64,000 nucleotides of DNA from Rotaria sordida (Eukaryota > Rotifera > Eurotatoria > Philodinida > Philodinidae), in assembly GCA_905250125.1 (NCBI GenBank), contig CAJNOL010001031.1, positions 19,578 through 83,577 on the forward strand, read 5' to 3'. The notes beneath the pieces are model-generated. The model saw only the letters and a program-made list of their open reading frames with translations. It ran no database searches and was not told the DNA's origin. Shown here in pieces: positions 1 through 19,700 of this stretch (its first letter is position 1; every line of letters starts with the position of its first letter). A program made the translations under genes and the position numbers.

Positions 1-2008
1 ATTTAAAACTTTTTACATATTCAATAGGTTGATCTTTAAAATCAATTTTAGATTTAGTATATGAAACTACACGATGTATTAATAGTGCTTTTATTTTCTT
101 GATATTGACTGAAAGAAGATTATCATTTGTAAAACTTTCCTAATCATTTCGGGGTTAATTTAATTCTTGTTTCTAATTGTATAAATGAAACCATTAAGGA
201 AAACAATCGAATAATCAATAATTAAATAAAAGAATTCTAAACATAATTTCATTTGTGTAATGCATTAGAATTTTAATTGATTGAATATTTTCATGAACAA
301 CATATCGATTAATAAAATTGAAGAGCGAAAACTACAAATAAGAAAATATCTACGAAAGAATACAAACTACTTTTTCTAATCTAATCTAATTGTTTTTTTT
401 TGTCTTTATTACACGAGAGTGCTTTCATGCTTATTCCTATAATATTTCTGAGACATTAAAGATCCTAAAATCGATATTTGTATGATATAGTACTGACAAT
501 AATAAGAAGGAATTTTTTCATGCTACAAATCTAGTTAATGAATACTCATTGAGATAATTTATACATAGAAATTTTCCGAGGTATTGCGGGGAGGGAGGAT
601 GATCAATGATGCAAGAAGGCAATTGAAAGATGTTTGCTAAAATTGACCGAATTTTGAGGGAACGGGTCGAGCATTTTTTGAGAATTGATGAATAAAACGC
701 CGAAACTTCGCTAAAAAAAAGACGAAAATTTCTCAAGATTGGGTAAGGAGTCGCCAATCTTTATACAAAAACTAATATTATCATGATTGTAGCTGATGAT
801 GTGTTCGACAAATGATATTTCCTGTAATTGTACAAATATTTTGTATGACAAGTGAAAACTGATGAGTGATAGAGGTCTATATGAGATTAATTTCTTTTGT
901 TGGTCATACAATTTTGCTATATCTAGCATAGTCTATTTTGTAATACTTTTAAAGTACTCTGATAAAAATTTAAGCTTCTTTGTGCATTATTTGCCGAAAT
1001 AAAAACATATTATAAAATCGACTCAATGAATTCACATGTTTATTAAACTAGCACGAGAAAACGATTAAAAATAAATGAAGAAAAAAAAGATTGAAGTACT
1101 TAATAATTTGTAAAAAAAAAATATTACAAATGCAATAATAATTTTCATCACGCACTATATTCATTATGTATATCCTATTGTCATTAAATAATCGGAAATC
1201 TAAAAATTTATTTGTGATGTAATGAAATAGTTGAGTATTCGTTATTTCAAATCAAGAATAATAAATAATTCTTGATATATAAATATATATATTTTTTTCT
1301 CTGTCATGAAATCATTATACAAGAACTAATAAATGTTAACTAAGAAAACACTTGTAAAATACGACGATAGAGAAAGAAAAAGAAAAGAAGTTGCCAAGTG
1401 CTCAGAAACAAAATATAACTTCATGAAATTGCGGTTAACTCAGCAATCATTTTCTCGTTTTTTTCTACTAGTTGCATTCCTTTTTTCTCCGACGAACAGT
1501 AAGAAAAGAAAAAATAAATAAACCCTATTTCTTACATTCTATATAGAAGAAAAAAAAAAGAAAAGGAACTAGTGCTTTGCTATATGATTGCGCTCAGTTT
1601 GTTTTTTGAAGTTTTTCATAACAATCGAATATAAATTTTTAGTATTTTTTTTTTCGTCCTGATAAACATTCATGCATGATCAATACGTCAATAAACAACT
1701 GAAATAAGGTTTATAGAGAAAAAAGTCAATTGTATGACGTAGTTAGCGTGACTAATGCAATTACCTATGTATTAGTGCAGAAGAATATACATTACTATAT
1801 TTAAACTCGAGGTATAGGTAAAAAAGCTAACAAATCTCTATCAGTGTTTTATCCAGCCGGAGAGCGACACCTTCTCTGAAGATTATTTTGACTCTTCCAG
1901 AGTTTTAAATCGTCCTTCTAGAAGAGAAAATTTGTATAAAGACATTGATATCTATATTTAGATTGGTAGACTAGGTTAATTAGAAATAATTCATATTTTT
2001 CTTCGTAT
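1..2008. other. AT-rich intergenic DNA upstream of spermidine synthase
   Basis: About 2 kb of AT-rich sequence with homopolymer runs. Minus-strand open frames of 70-80 codons between 518 and 929 match no family I recognise and have no convincing splice partners. I see no gene, tRNA or clear repeat here. The promoter of the spermidine synthase gene should lie near 1700-2008, but I cannot point to a defined element. Confidence 0.5.
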
Positions 2009-3270
<1,262 letters not shown>

Positions 3271-4394
3271 TATTGTTCTTTATGTGTCTGTTCGTTTTTC
3301 TATAATTTCTTATTGTACAAATAATATATGTTCTTGCAATTTTTTGTGTATCCATTAATGTATCTTTCAATAAACTTAATCTCACTATTATATAAATGTT
3401 TTATACATTAAGACTTAAATGATAAGAAAAATTTAAAACGTCTTATTAATCATGTTAGAAAAGTTTCGTATTAAAAAGAATTTCGTTAGTTACATTCGAG
3501 AGTAGTAGATTAATTAAGTCATTTGAAAAATATGAAATTTTAATTTTTTATAACGTTGATAATGTTCGTTAAAATTATGCAAAACCTAAAACGAAATTTA
3601 TCTTTGAATGCATCAAGTAAAGAATTTTTTTTCATTTGAAAACAAAAATTTCTAATCTACAGAAGAACATTATTAAATATATTCTATTGAATTTTCCATC
3701 GTTTATTATTCTGACTTGTTTCTTATTATTTCTTGACACAACATGATAATAGATAAGAGACAGACATGTCAAGACTGTATATACATGTAGGCATTTTAAT
3801 GTACTTCCATTTAAGTTTCTAATTTGACATGTAGCATTAAGAGAAGCAAATGTTGTCTGAGAATAAAATGTAATTTGATATTGAAATAAAATAAAAGATT
3901 TAGAATACGTCGAAAATCTTTGTCAATTTTTATTAGTCACCTTATTTCCCAATCATCTATTTTTCAATAATAGATTTATTTCTTTGTATTATAAAAGTTA
4001 AATTAGTAAAACATTCTAATAACTTATCAGAGATAGGTCAATGTAGTCATTTTTTTTCAATTGATCATATATCTCTGTGTGACATATATTTTGAAAGTGT
4101 TCTTTTGAGAAAAAAAAAAAAGTTCAATGAATACATTGATAATTATTAATTAAATCATTTCGCATACAAGATAATTTTGTTTATTCCTTTTTTAAATATA
4201 AGTCTAATATTTTCGTTTTTTTTTTATATAGAGTTTATTTATTATGAGGTCGCTAGTGAATGATATAATTTATTTACAACTGTCATTGGTTTTAACAATA
4301 TTTCGGTATAAATTGGATCATTTATGAACAAGGGCCTAACGGATATCTTTTTCTTGTTCAATAAGAGTTTTTCTTTTAATTAAACTATACAAGA
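3271..4394. other. Intergenic region between spermidine synthase and TDP2
   Basis: About 1.1 kb of AT-rich DNA. It holds the 3' UTR and AATAAA signal of the upstream gene near 3369 and presumably the TDP2 promoter. No further gene, repeat or RNA is visible. Confidence 0.6.
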
Positions 4395-6236
4395 ATGAAT
4401 AATACACTTCAATCTCATTCATCAAATATTGACAACGATGAATATTCATTAACAGATACTCAAATTTTAGCTTTATGTAAAGAATTTGCATCAATAACCG
4501 ATACTGATACAACTTTAGCTAAGATGATATTACAAGAAAATCAATGGAATCTTGAACGTGCTGTTAGTATTTATTTTGATTTACTAATAGATGAAACAAA
4601 ATCATCTATTAAAGAAATTAATAATCAATATCAAAATTCGTCAGTGTTTTTTCTTTTTTTATGAATATCCAATCAAATAATTTTAATCTTCTCTTATATC
4701 ACATAGTGAATTAAATATAAAATCAATAATACCTCATATTGAATTATCAAATATTAAAAAAAAATTTAAATTACTTTCATGGAATATTGATGGACTTGAT
4801 GAATATGCACTTGAAATAAGAACACAAGGTGTTATAGATATTATTAAAAAGTACTATTATTTATAATGAGAATATAATTATGAATATGATATTTATTTTA
4901 TATTTTCGAAGAGAAGAACCTGATGTTATATTTCTACAAGAAGTTATTCCAACATCACTTAAATTAATTCGAATATTTTTACCAGAATATGATTCATATA
5001 CTGGTTAGATGAAATTTTTATTTAATTTTCTATATGATTGTTTTCTTTTTTTTTTTTGTTTAGGAAATATTCAAGGTTATTTTGTAGTTATATTAACTCG
5101 ACGAGAAATGTTTCGAATACATGGTTTTGAAATAATTGCATATCCTAATACTAATATGAATCGTAATTTACTTATTGTTCATGTAATAATTTTTTATTCT
5201 TACATCTCGATATTTATTCGTTTTTATTTTTCATTTTTGTTAATAGACTACATATAAAAATTCAATTGAAATTGATCTAATGACATCTCATCATGAAAGT
5301 GGTACTGAAGAATTATCAAGTCAACAACGTATTGAACAATTAAAATTATGTTTTCAACGAATGTTAGATGCTCCATTACAACGAATTGTTCTATTTGGTG
5401 GTGATTTGAATATGAGAGAAAAAGAAGTAAGATATCTGAGTTTAGATTAAAGTACGAAATATTTCCGAATTTCAGTTTTCGATATTACAGAGATAATAAA
5501 AATTCTTAGTATCTTTTGAATCAAACATTTTGTTTTAATATGATCAATATCGATAGTTAGCGTCCTCTGTACACATAAATTTTGTTTATTGTATTCATAC
5601 AAATGAATAAAATTATTTTGACTTATGTAATATTAAAGATACACTGTTATCTACAACTTGCGAAGTTTTGTTCTATTTTCTATAAGAGTTTCTATTCTCG
5701 TTTTTTTTTGTTCGTGTATAAATTATCATTAGTACTAACGATAATTAATCCCTTGCTAAAATTAGCTCTAAATCTTGCTTCATTATATCAATATAATGAA
5801 AGTAAAATTCATAGGTTATTTATGACATTTCAAGGAGTATCAGAGTGTATTCTCAGATCTTGCTTATTCATTCAGCAAAACTGGATTTTTATATCTAAAT
5901 TGTGAGATTTATTGTGATGTACTTCTTTTTTATTTTATTTTTTAGTTACGAAAAATTGGTAATATACCATCTGGCATATGTGATTTATGGATTGAAACAG
6001 GCAAACGAAATGAATGTGCATATACATGGGATATGAGTGTTAATACAAATAATAATTTTCCATCAAATACTTTTCAACCTCGAGCACGTTTTGATCGTTT
6101 ATATTTTCGATCAACAATAGAAACTAATATAAAATTTCAACCAATTTCTTTTGAACTTAAAGGTCTTGAGAAACTTTCATCTATTCAACGTTATTGTTCA
6201 GATCATTGGGCTATTCAAGTTAATTTTGAAATTTAA
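4395..6236 (+). CDS. TDP2: Tyrosyl-DNA phosphodiesterase 2, 6 exons
   Basis: Nuclear repair enzyme that cleaves 5'-phosphotyrosyl bonds left by trapped topoisomerase II. Exons 4395-4639, 4707-4850, 4912-5003, 5064-5182, 5247-5426 and 5946-6236 join in phase. An N-terminal UBA/CUE-like helical region (about residues 20-60, with WNLERAVSIYFD) precedes an endonuclease/exonuclease/phosphatase fold. The four catalytic motifs are visible: SWNIDGLD (Asn), FLQEV (Glu), GGDLNMRE (Asp) and SDHW (His). The family signatures YTWD and RFDRLYFR are also present. The 519-base intron before the last exon shows nothing recognisable. KAT2 begins only 98 bases after the stop on the same strand. Confidence 0.95.
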
Positions 6237-6334
6237 TCATTTATTTATTTATTTTTTTCTTTTGTGTTCGATATTGTTTATAAATATAATGAAGAAAAAA
6301 AAGCAAAATAATAAATTTTCATTTGTAGATGTAA

Positions 6335-11056
<4,722 letters not shown>

Positions 11057-11234
11057 TTTTCTTCTTCCTTTTTTTTTCTTCTTATTTTACATTTGTATAG
11101 ATTAGAAAAAAAATACAAATAAATAAATAACTCATTGGTGTTTTTATGTATATATACATATATATAAAACAAAAATATTGTGTATGTTTTTTGTTTAACT
11201 TTAGATATTAATTTTTGTTTTTTTTTAATCTATC

Positions 11235-14200
11235 ATGCCACGTGCTGGTTTACGAAATAGTCTTGTGGAACAACCAAGATCAATAGACCGTAAGTTACGA
11301 AGATGAATTAAATACGATTGGAAAATAGTAGAAAGCAAAAATTCGTTTTTTCTAATTCCGATCGAAATGGGTTAGAGTTGGTGACTAAATTTTTGTTTCT
11401 AAATTTCTACCATTGTTCGAAGTTTTTCAATCGGAATCATCAATCTGAAGTAATTCTTCACAATAGAACTCATCAAAAGTGTACTATCAAGATTCAGAAT
11501 CGGATATAAAATAATCTCTTTTTATCAAAAAAAAAAATTTGCTCTTGATAAACTTTTAATATAATATGTACTTGACACATTATATCTAGCGGTAAGATAA
11601 ACCCTTGTCAATTTAGCTTCTTGAGGTATCAAAGTGTGGAAGCCACAAATTCTGATTGTTATAAATTTATGATATATTGTTAGAGGTATTACAATAATTT
11701 TTTTAAAAAAATGCCAATTTATAGTTGCCATGTGCACTTTGAAATTTTATCATGTCGAAAATATTTGCATTTAGAATTTGTATTCTACTAATTTATTAGA
11801 TTCATTTAACATGGTTATACTGAAAGTAAAAATTTATTTGTATTGTCAGACGCACATTCAATATACAGGAAAGTAGTAAATATCATTTGAATCTTTAGTA
11901 AACTTTCGAGCATATCATCCTTTTGCTTGACGAAATTTTAAAATATACTGTTGAATTTTGCTTAAATTTAGAATTTAATTAGTTCATACTCTACTATATT
12001 CGTTCTATTCTGACTCTGCTAGATCAATAATACTACTGCTCTACTAACCAATTAGTTAGAAGATTCTATAAAGTTCCAATATGATCTAAGTACTGTTATT
12101 ACGAATGCGCCTTTATCACATTTCTAGGAAATTCATCCTCCTATCTCCCGGTTGCTAGAGGCTTGCGGTAGAGGAGTCGCAAAAACCTTTGATGTAAACT
12201 TACATTTACTATTTTCTTCGAAAATATATCAGAAAAGTAGAGGCTTTTTTAATGTAAAAGATTGCTACGTAACATTCAAAAATATATCGAAAAGTTTTTC
12301 CTACAATTTGGTATAGATTAATTTCGTTTACAAAAGAAGTTGTCCCGTCGATAAAGACTCTGACACGATAATTCTGTGCGTCGTTAATCTACTTTTCATA
12401 AATGCTACAGTTTTTTGACAAATTACATTGTTTTTATTTTTTACCTAATTGTTGACTTGCAAGATTTCTTGTTGTTCTAGTAAAAACTCGATTGATTATT
12501 TCTTGTTTTGAATCTTAAAATAAAAAAATTACAGAACAAACCATTCTAAGTTCATAGAAATTTTACATTGAATAAAAATCTACTATAGATTATTCAAACA
12601 TAAAACGAAAAGTTCTTATGTAATTATTTAATTTGAACTTTCTTTTCCTTTTTTTCTAGAAACTCTTCCAACAACAAAAAGTCGAAAACGTACTCGAAAA
12701 GTTCTTCATCCCATTGCAACAGATACCGAAATTGATAAGGAAGTTTCATGCTCCTCACCTTCGCCTTTAACAGATAGTGTCTGTGCAAGTCCAGCTCGTC
12801 GAGCACGTCTTCTTAATCCTCGTATGTACTTTTCTTTTGTTCTATTCAACAAAAAAAAAATTATTTTCATAAACAATTATAAATTCAGAATTATCGGCTG
12901 CTAAAGTCGCACTTCATTCTCATGTTTCACGTCAGATATGTGGTCGCGAAGAGGAACGTCGTCTTATACAACAATTTTGTGCTCAAAAATTATCTAACTC
13001 AAATGATGAAAATGGTGATATTAATAATCCTTGTTTGTATATCTATGGAGCACCTGGTACAGGTTAGTAAAATTAATCAAGTCATTTAATAGATAAGGAT
13101 AATCATATATTGTTTTTTTTTCCTTAGGTAAAACAGCCGTCGTAACCAGTATAACAAATACGTTTGCAGTAAATAATTTTCTCTTTTTGTTTTTAGATTA
13201 ATTTATTGTTTATTATATTTTTTGAATTAGGAAGAAAATCGTTTTAAAGTTATCTTTCTTAATTGCATGTCAACAGATCTAGTTCGCGATGTTCTTGAAC
13301 ATATTCTTGAACAATTAAATTGTAAAACAAAATTAACAATAAAAAATATGTGGTCACTTTCAATATCATATGTTAATAAATTTCATTTGCCAATTTTACT
13401 TATTCTTGATGAAATTGATGGATTACTTTCATCAAATGATATGGAAAATGTTTATAAATTACTTGAATGGCCACATCAAAGTTCAAATTTACTTATGATT
13501 GGTAATATTATAATTGAATAGGTCTTTTTTTAATTTGATAAATAAAAATCTCACAAATCATAACAGACGTACTGTGAGTATCCAGACAGACATCGGATAG
13601 AATATATACTCTGACCTATGGATTAGCTAATGACATAAAAGTTTTTATTCCTGCTGTTAACGTTAATAAGAAAACCTTGTCGAAAAAAGTCGTTAATAAG
13701 GATTAGAAGTCTTGTTTTATTATTAATAAAAACAAAACAATAAAAGAGAAAAAATTTCTGGGAAAATTTATATATAATCTGGAATTGCGTCTTTCACTCT
13801 ATCGATTCGTAGAAAAAATACCTTTCACTTTTATCTGCTTGAAATTCGAAAACAGCCATTCTTCTTTAATATCGAATGCCTTTACGAAAACATGTATTAA
13901 TAAGCTTGTACAATTTTCCACAACTCGAACAAATTAGACGAAACTTCCACAGAATGTTTCTCCATCGATAACATTGATACAACGTTAGCGAGAGCATTCC
14001 AAATCTCGACTAAGAGTTTTCTAGATAAAACTTATTTATCTTGATATAGAAACATTTTTATTAAAGATTAACTTCATATTTACAATCAATATCGAATGAT
14101 ATATTGCTTATTAGTTTCATTATAAAAAAATTTTTCATGTGTTACTTTCAATTCTTTTCTGCTGCAGTAAGCACGAGAAAATTGTTTCCAACAACAATAT

Positions 14201-16088
14201 AAGGAAATAAAAATTATAATCAAATTTGCAAAGCTGGAGACTCCAGAAAACCAAAATCTAGTTTTCCAGTATCTAGAACGCATAAATATAATTTGGGTTT
14301 AGACTATATAGAACGATAGAGTAAACAATTCTCTATAAAATAAGATGTCTCCAATGTCTTGTAGCTAAAATACGGCAATCTTGCAGATGCACTTAAAATA
14401 GTTTTTTATTCAATTTCCTACAGAAAAACAACTTTTTAACCTTTAATCAAAAATGATTTTCCTATGTTTAACAAAAGCAGCTTCACTGTATTTAACATAT
14501 TAATCCTGTAGGTATTGTGCTAATAGCTTAGTTTTTTTTAATCTTATTCTAGGAATTGCAAATTCACTTGACTTTACTGATCGACTTTTACCACGGTTAC
14601 AACTTAAGCCTGAACATAAACCTTATTTACTTCGTTTTTTACCTTATAATCGTGAACAAATGTTATCAATTGTTAATGATCGGTAAAAAATATAATGAAA
14701 AAAAAAGAATTGAATAAAATCTTTTTTTTAGTCTTGGTTCAATTGAATTATTCGATCGTAATGCTTTAATGCTATGTGCAAGTAAAATTGCTTCAACAAC
14801 AGGTGATTTACGTACTGTTTTTGATGTTTGTCGGTAAGAAATATTGAAATTATTAAGATTAACATTTTTCTGTTTTTTTTTTTTTTTTTTGTAAATAGTC
14901 AATCAATGGAATTAGCTACAAATTCACCAACAAAAGTAAATGTTGGTGTAACACAAATGATAGAAGTCTTTAATAATAATATTCAAAATACAAATTCATC
15001 AGATCATATACAAACAAAAAGTTTACCAACATTTGAAAAACTTCTTCTTTGTTCATTAATTGTTTGTATGAGAGCAAATAAAAAACGTGTTTGTACAAGA
15101 GCTAAAGTAAGTTTTATTTTTATAAATTAAAATTTTTGTTTTATTAATAATCTTTCATAATATAGTTCTTATTATCCAATCGATTTTTTTTTCTATTTCA
15201 TTTTGAATTATACAAAGGTTAATTATAAGAATTATTTTTATGGATTTGATTCTATTGAAATCTGACTTCGTCTAGATTGGATTTTTCAAAAAAAAAAAAC
15301 AAGAAATAGAATCTCATATTGAATGTTTTCGTTTTTTTTTTTTGTAATAATTGATATTAATCAAAATTTTGGGATAAAAGAAATATTTCATCATAGGAAT
15401 TAAATTCCTATCATTTGATAGAATTGTGATAATTAATTATTAATACAAATAGGTCTTTTAACTTTTTCTTTTCTTTTATTTTCTGACTAAACTTCCATTT
15501 AGATATTTATTTTATTATATATAATTATTTCATAGTCTTTCAAATTCTAATGCATCTTTCTTTTATTTTTATACTTTAATCCGTTGAAATTTGATCATAT
15601 TTATAAATAATTAATTATATTCATTGTTATTCGAATTCTACTAGATGAAAAAATTTTTCTTTAATAAATAAATCTTTTTCTATTAGATATATATCGAAGA
15701 TTTTCGAGAATATTTTTGAAATTTATATTAAGAAAAAGAATTGTGAATAAATTAATTTTTATCTTAAAAAAAGAAATCTTAAAATATTTTATGTTTATTT
15801 TCTAGTTACTTATGGTATTTCATGATTTATGTGCTAAACATAAACTTCCATCAACAGATGGACTTGAATTTGAAGGTTTAATTGATGCATTAGAAACTAA
15901 TGGACTTGTCAAAATTGTTCGATCGAAAAGCAAAATCAAACAAGATGATCAAGTAATTTATTGATATATTAAAGAAAATTGAATATTTCAAAATACTTCG
16001 TTTTTAGATTCATGGTAAAGTCGAAGAAAGTATTTTGATTGATGCACTTCAAGATCAAACTTTACTTGGCATGGTTTTGCATAATTAA
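11235..16088 (+). CDS. CDC6: CDC6 replication licensing ATPase, 10 exons
   Basis: AAA+ protein that joins ORC to load the MCM helicase at replication origins. Exons 11235-11289, 12660-12821, 12889-13062, 13128-13168, 13231-13501, 14553-14682, 14732-14833, 14899-15106, 15806-15952 and 16008-16088 give 456 residues; human CDC6 has 560. Walker A is GAPGTGKTA, Walker B is LILDEIDGL, and sensor regions read GIANSLDFTDRLLPRLQ and TGDLRTVFDVCR. A C-terminal winged helix ends with ALQDQTLLG. It is CDC6 rather than ORC1 because it lacks a BAH domain and carries LNCMS and the EWP segment. The short N terminus keeps a basic KSRKRTRK stretch, SP sites including SPARR, and an RxL-type cyclin motif (RARLL), so CDK control is probably retained. 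Introns 1 and 5 exceed 1 kb. Confidence 0.93.
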
Positions 16089-16775
16089 ATGTAGATTTAT
16101 CTGGTCAAATATATATATATATATATATATATGTGTATTCATTCTTGTTTGTTTTAAATTCTCTATTTTTTTTCCTAAAAAAAAAGGAACAAAACATGTT
16201 GTGAACATTTGTATATGTATTTTTTTTTTGTATAAATTTTGTGAAAGAAAAAAACCTATTTTCTATGTTAGTTAAATATAATTAGTGTTTTCATTTTTTT
16301 TTTCAAATGAATATATATATATATTATGGAAAAAAAACTCAACACCTGACCCCAACACTTGATCACGTCAATGGTTAAAGGAAATGAAAGAAAATAATGT
16401 CTTCTAACGGAAAATGACAGTAGCAGCTAGCGTATATAGGATGTTCACTCGTGCAAAGATAATCAGTTTTACAAGAATGTTGAAGAAACTGTAAGAAAAT
16501 TGATAATGAGTGGGAGAAAAAAAAGAAGAAAAAGAGAAAAAAAGGTAAGTGTAATATAATGTTAAAAAAAGAAGTTAGAGATGAAAGAAAAAATGGTGGG
16601 AACAACAAAAAGAAAATTACTGCTAGTAGATTTAGATAATGAAGAGTAGAAAAGAGAAAAGAAGAACAAGAAAATAAACAAAATGCATGTGTGTATGCTT
16701 TTTTATCGTTATACGTAAAATAGCAAACCAACATAAAGAAATTTTTTTTGGCAAATATGATTGATTAAGAAAAAT
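16089..16775. other. Intergenic region CDC6-PPEF
   Basis: A 24-base (AT)n run at 16109-16132, poly-A/T tracts and an AG-rich stretch around 16490-16680. No gene is supported. An apparent minus-strand open frame here is very Phe/Ser-rich and reflects the purine-rich plus strand. Confidence 0.55.
16109..16132. repeat. (AT)n microsatellite
   Basis: Perfect AT run just after the CDC6 stop codon. Comparable runs occur near 41305-41327, 43324-43344, 46650 and 53962-53989. Confidence 0.9.
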
Positions 16776-19700
16776 ATGTTCTCAGAACGTTGGCTATGCT
16801 TTTGTTGTCCACCAATGCATAAATCTCCTCGACGAACTATTGTTGCACCAATTGAACAAAATCCAATTCAACCTGAATCACGATTACAATTACAAACAAG
16901 TCGACTATCGAATAGACAAAAACAGAAATCTGAACTTCGTATATATATATATATATATTATTATATTTTAGAAAAAAAGTTTTTTTTTTTTTTCTATGAT
17001 TATATGAATAGATTTAGCTGCTGTTGTTATTATTCAAACATGGTTTAGACGACGACGAGCTTTATTTGAAATACGACGAAAAACTGCTTGGACAATTTAT
17101 CAAAATATTGAATATGCTGGTGAACAAAATCAACTTAAAGTATTATTATTATTATTTTTTTGTTTGTTTTAATTAAATTATGATGTTCGTTCTTTTGTTT
17201 TTATTATTCAAAAATAGTTGTATAATTTTTTTCTTGAACTTATGCAAACTGTTTCAAAAAATCCTCGAGATGCTACTGTTGCAGCAAAAGTCTTACGTCG
17301 AAGTTCTAGTCTATCAGGTTTAAGTAATTATATAATTCTTTCGTAAAATAAATACATAAAAATTTCTTTCTAGCTGAAGAATTAGAATTAAAACAATTAA
17401 CATCACCAACAATAATTAATGTTGAATCATCATATCAAGGACCACATATTGATAAACCTATTAATAGAGAACATTTTGAAGCATTGATTCTTGCTTTTCA
17501 ACGTGGCGAGGTACGTAAATTGAATTATAATTAATTTAGATAGTTTTATAAAGATTAATCTGACATAGTTGGATTTATAGTCATAATTGTTTTTATATTT
17601 TTCTCAAAATTCAAATTGTTCTTTTCTTTTATTGATTAAAGAAAAGTAGATTTTAGAATCATCTTAACTTTGATGATAGGATTATTAAAAAAAGAAAAGT
17701 AATTATCGGCTTTGTTTTATAACTTTATATAAAATTTTAACTTTACTTTTATTTTGTATTACAATATAATATTAAGATGAAAAATAATTTCCTTTATAAT
17801 TCTATTAGAATTAGTTTATTGATTATTGAACGATGAAATTAGGTTTTTTGTTTTTTTTTTTTGATTATGAAAATTTCAACAGCAAAGGAAAATCATTGAA
17901 TTTGTATAACATGAGATTAGTATGACGTAAACTACTTATACTAAGTTGAAGCAGAATAAGCTTACATTTTTTGGTTTCTTCTTTTTTTTTTTTTGTATAC
18001 AGTAAATAATTAATTATATCATTTTTTTCTCATGCACAGCTCCTTCATGCTCATTATGTATTATTAATATTACATGAACTTCGTCATATTCTTAAAAATT
18101 TACCAAATATAAATATAGTTTCAACTCATCAGACAACATGTGTCACTGTTGTTGGAGATTTACATGGTAGTTTAGCTGATTTAATGATTATATTTCATAA
18201 GGTATATATTAATTCATTTATTCTTTTGTTATTACTTTTTTGTTTTGTTTTGTTTTTTTATTAAATAGAATGGTTTACCATCGAATGAAAATCCTTATAT
18301 ATTTAATGGTGATATTGTTGATCGAGGTTTTCAAAGTATTGAAGTTTTTCTTTTAATAAGTGTTGCATTAATTGTTTATCCAAATAATATTTATTTAAAT
18401 CGAGGAAATCATGAAGATCATGTATTAAATTTAAGGTAAATTTAAATTTTCTATTTTTATTATTGATTATTTTATTTATTAAGAATTGTACATTGTTTCA
18501 GATTGTGATATGATTATCTATTCTAATTCAACTAGTACAGATTTAGAGAAATAAAATATTTGTAAAATTATACTCGCTTAAATATATATACATAATAACA
18601 TCTTTATCATATATCATGATGCTCGAGACTTTTTTTTCCTTTTAATGACTGTCTAAAAAAGATTTCAATTCTTCTCTTCCTGTTCGGAAACAAAATTTTC
18701 CATCGAATGATCCTATGAAACTCCTGTTTTTTTCCCCCCTCATAGAAAAAAAGAATATAGTCGAACGTAGTATTTAATTCCATTTTATAATCAACATCGA
18801 ATTTATTTCCCAAAAATGAAAACCAGATTAACCCTTTGGAGACGGATTTTTTTTCTGTACATTTCATTATAAATCAATCAACATTTCTATTTTCTAAAAG
18901 AGCCTATTATCCATCACTGGATATCTGAATAAAATAACCTAATTACAATCTAAATTATACCAAAAAACTCTCTGATAAATGCTTTCATAAAAACTAATCT
19001 CATATAGGAATCTGTGTGTTTTGAAATGCTAGAGAATCACCATGGCCCCTGAAGGGGCCAACCGTCCCCAAAGGGTTAATAAATGAAAATAAATCTCGTC
19101 CCTGCGATGGAAGATCTCGTGTCATCTATTATGTCTCATTTATTTTTAGAATTTTAAAAGCCTAGAAATAGTATTGACCTCAGCTTTTTAAAGATTGTTC
19201 AGCTCATATTTTGATATAAATATACTAATTAAACTTTCAATAGAAATTAAATAATTAAGAATAATGTTCTATTGTAAGAAAGAGTTTACTTCATTTAACA
19301 TTAGACAGAATTTAACGCTACACAAGGTAATACTTGAACTTCTCCTTTTTCTTTTGTTTTAAATTCATTGAATTTATCTTTTAATAATGTATAATATATT
19401 GCAACAGCCGTTATTCTAATGAACATCAAAATAAACACACAAAGATGTATAATGGAATTTTGAAAAAAAAAGCTCAATCAGTCCTAGCAATTGCTGAACT
19501 TGTGAATCTTTTTTCTGTGTATGCATTTTCAATAAGATCAGAAGACACATCACTCTATACTAAGAATTGACGTGTGACCATGACCAAAGTCCGGTCACGA
19601 TTAGTTACAATAAACTTTTCATGTAACTATATAAGTGTAATCAATAGCAAGAACTTAGTCTATTGACAGTTTCAGATGAAATGATCTATCAACGAGAATA

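Noticed and set aside
518..929. Minus-strand open frames left of spermidine synthase
   Set aside because: No family signature, no splice partners and biased composition; treated as chance.
11235..16088. Calling this gene ORC1
   Set aside because: No BAH domain, and the segments LNCMS, EWP and the ALQDQTLLG end match CDC6 better.
16761..16775. Earlier start for PPEF
   Set aside because: The frame begins with TTG there; the first ATG is at 16776 and gives the expected N terminus.
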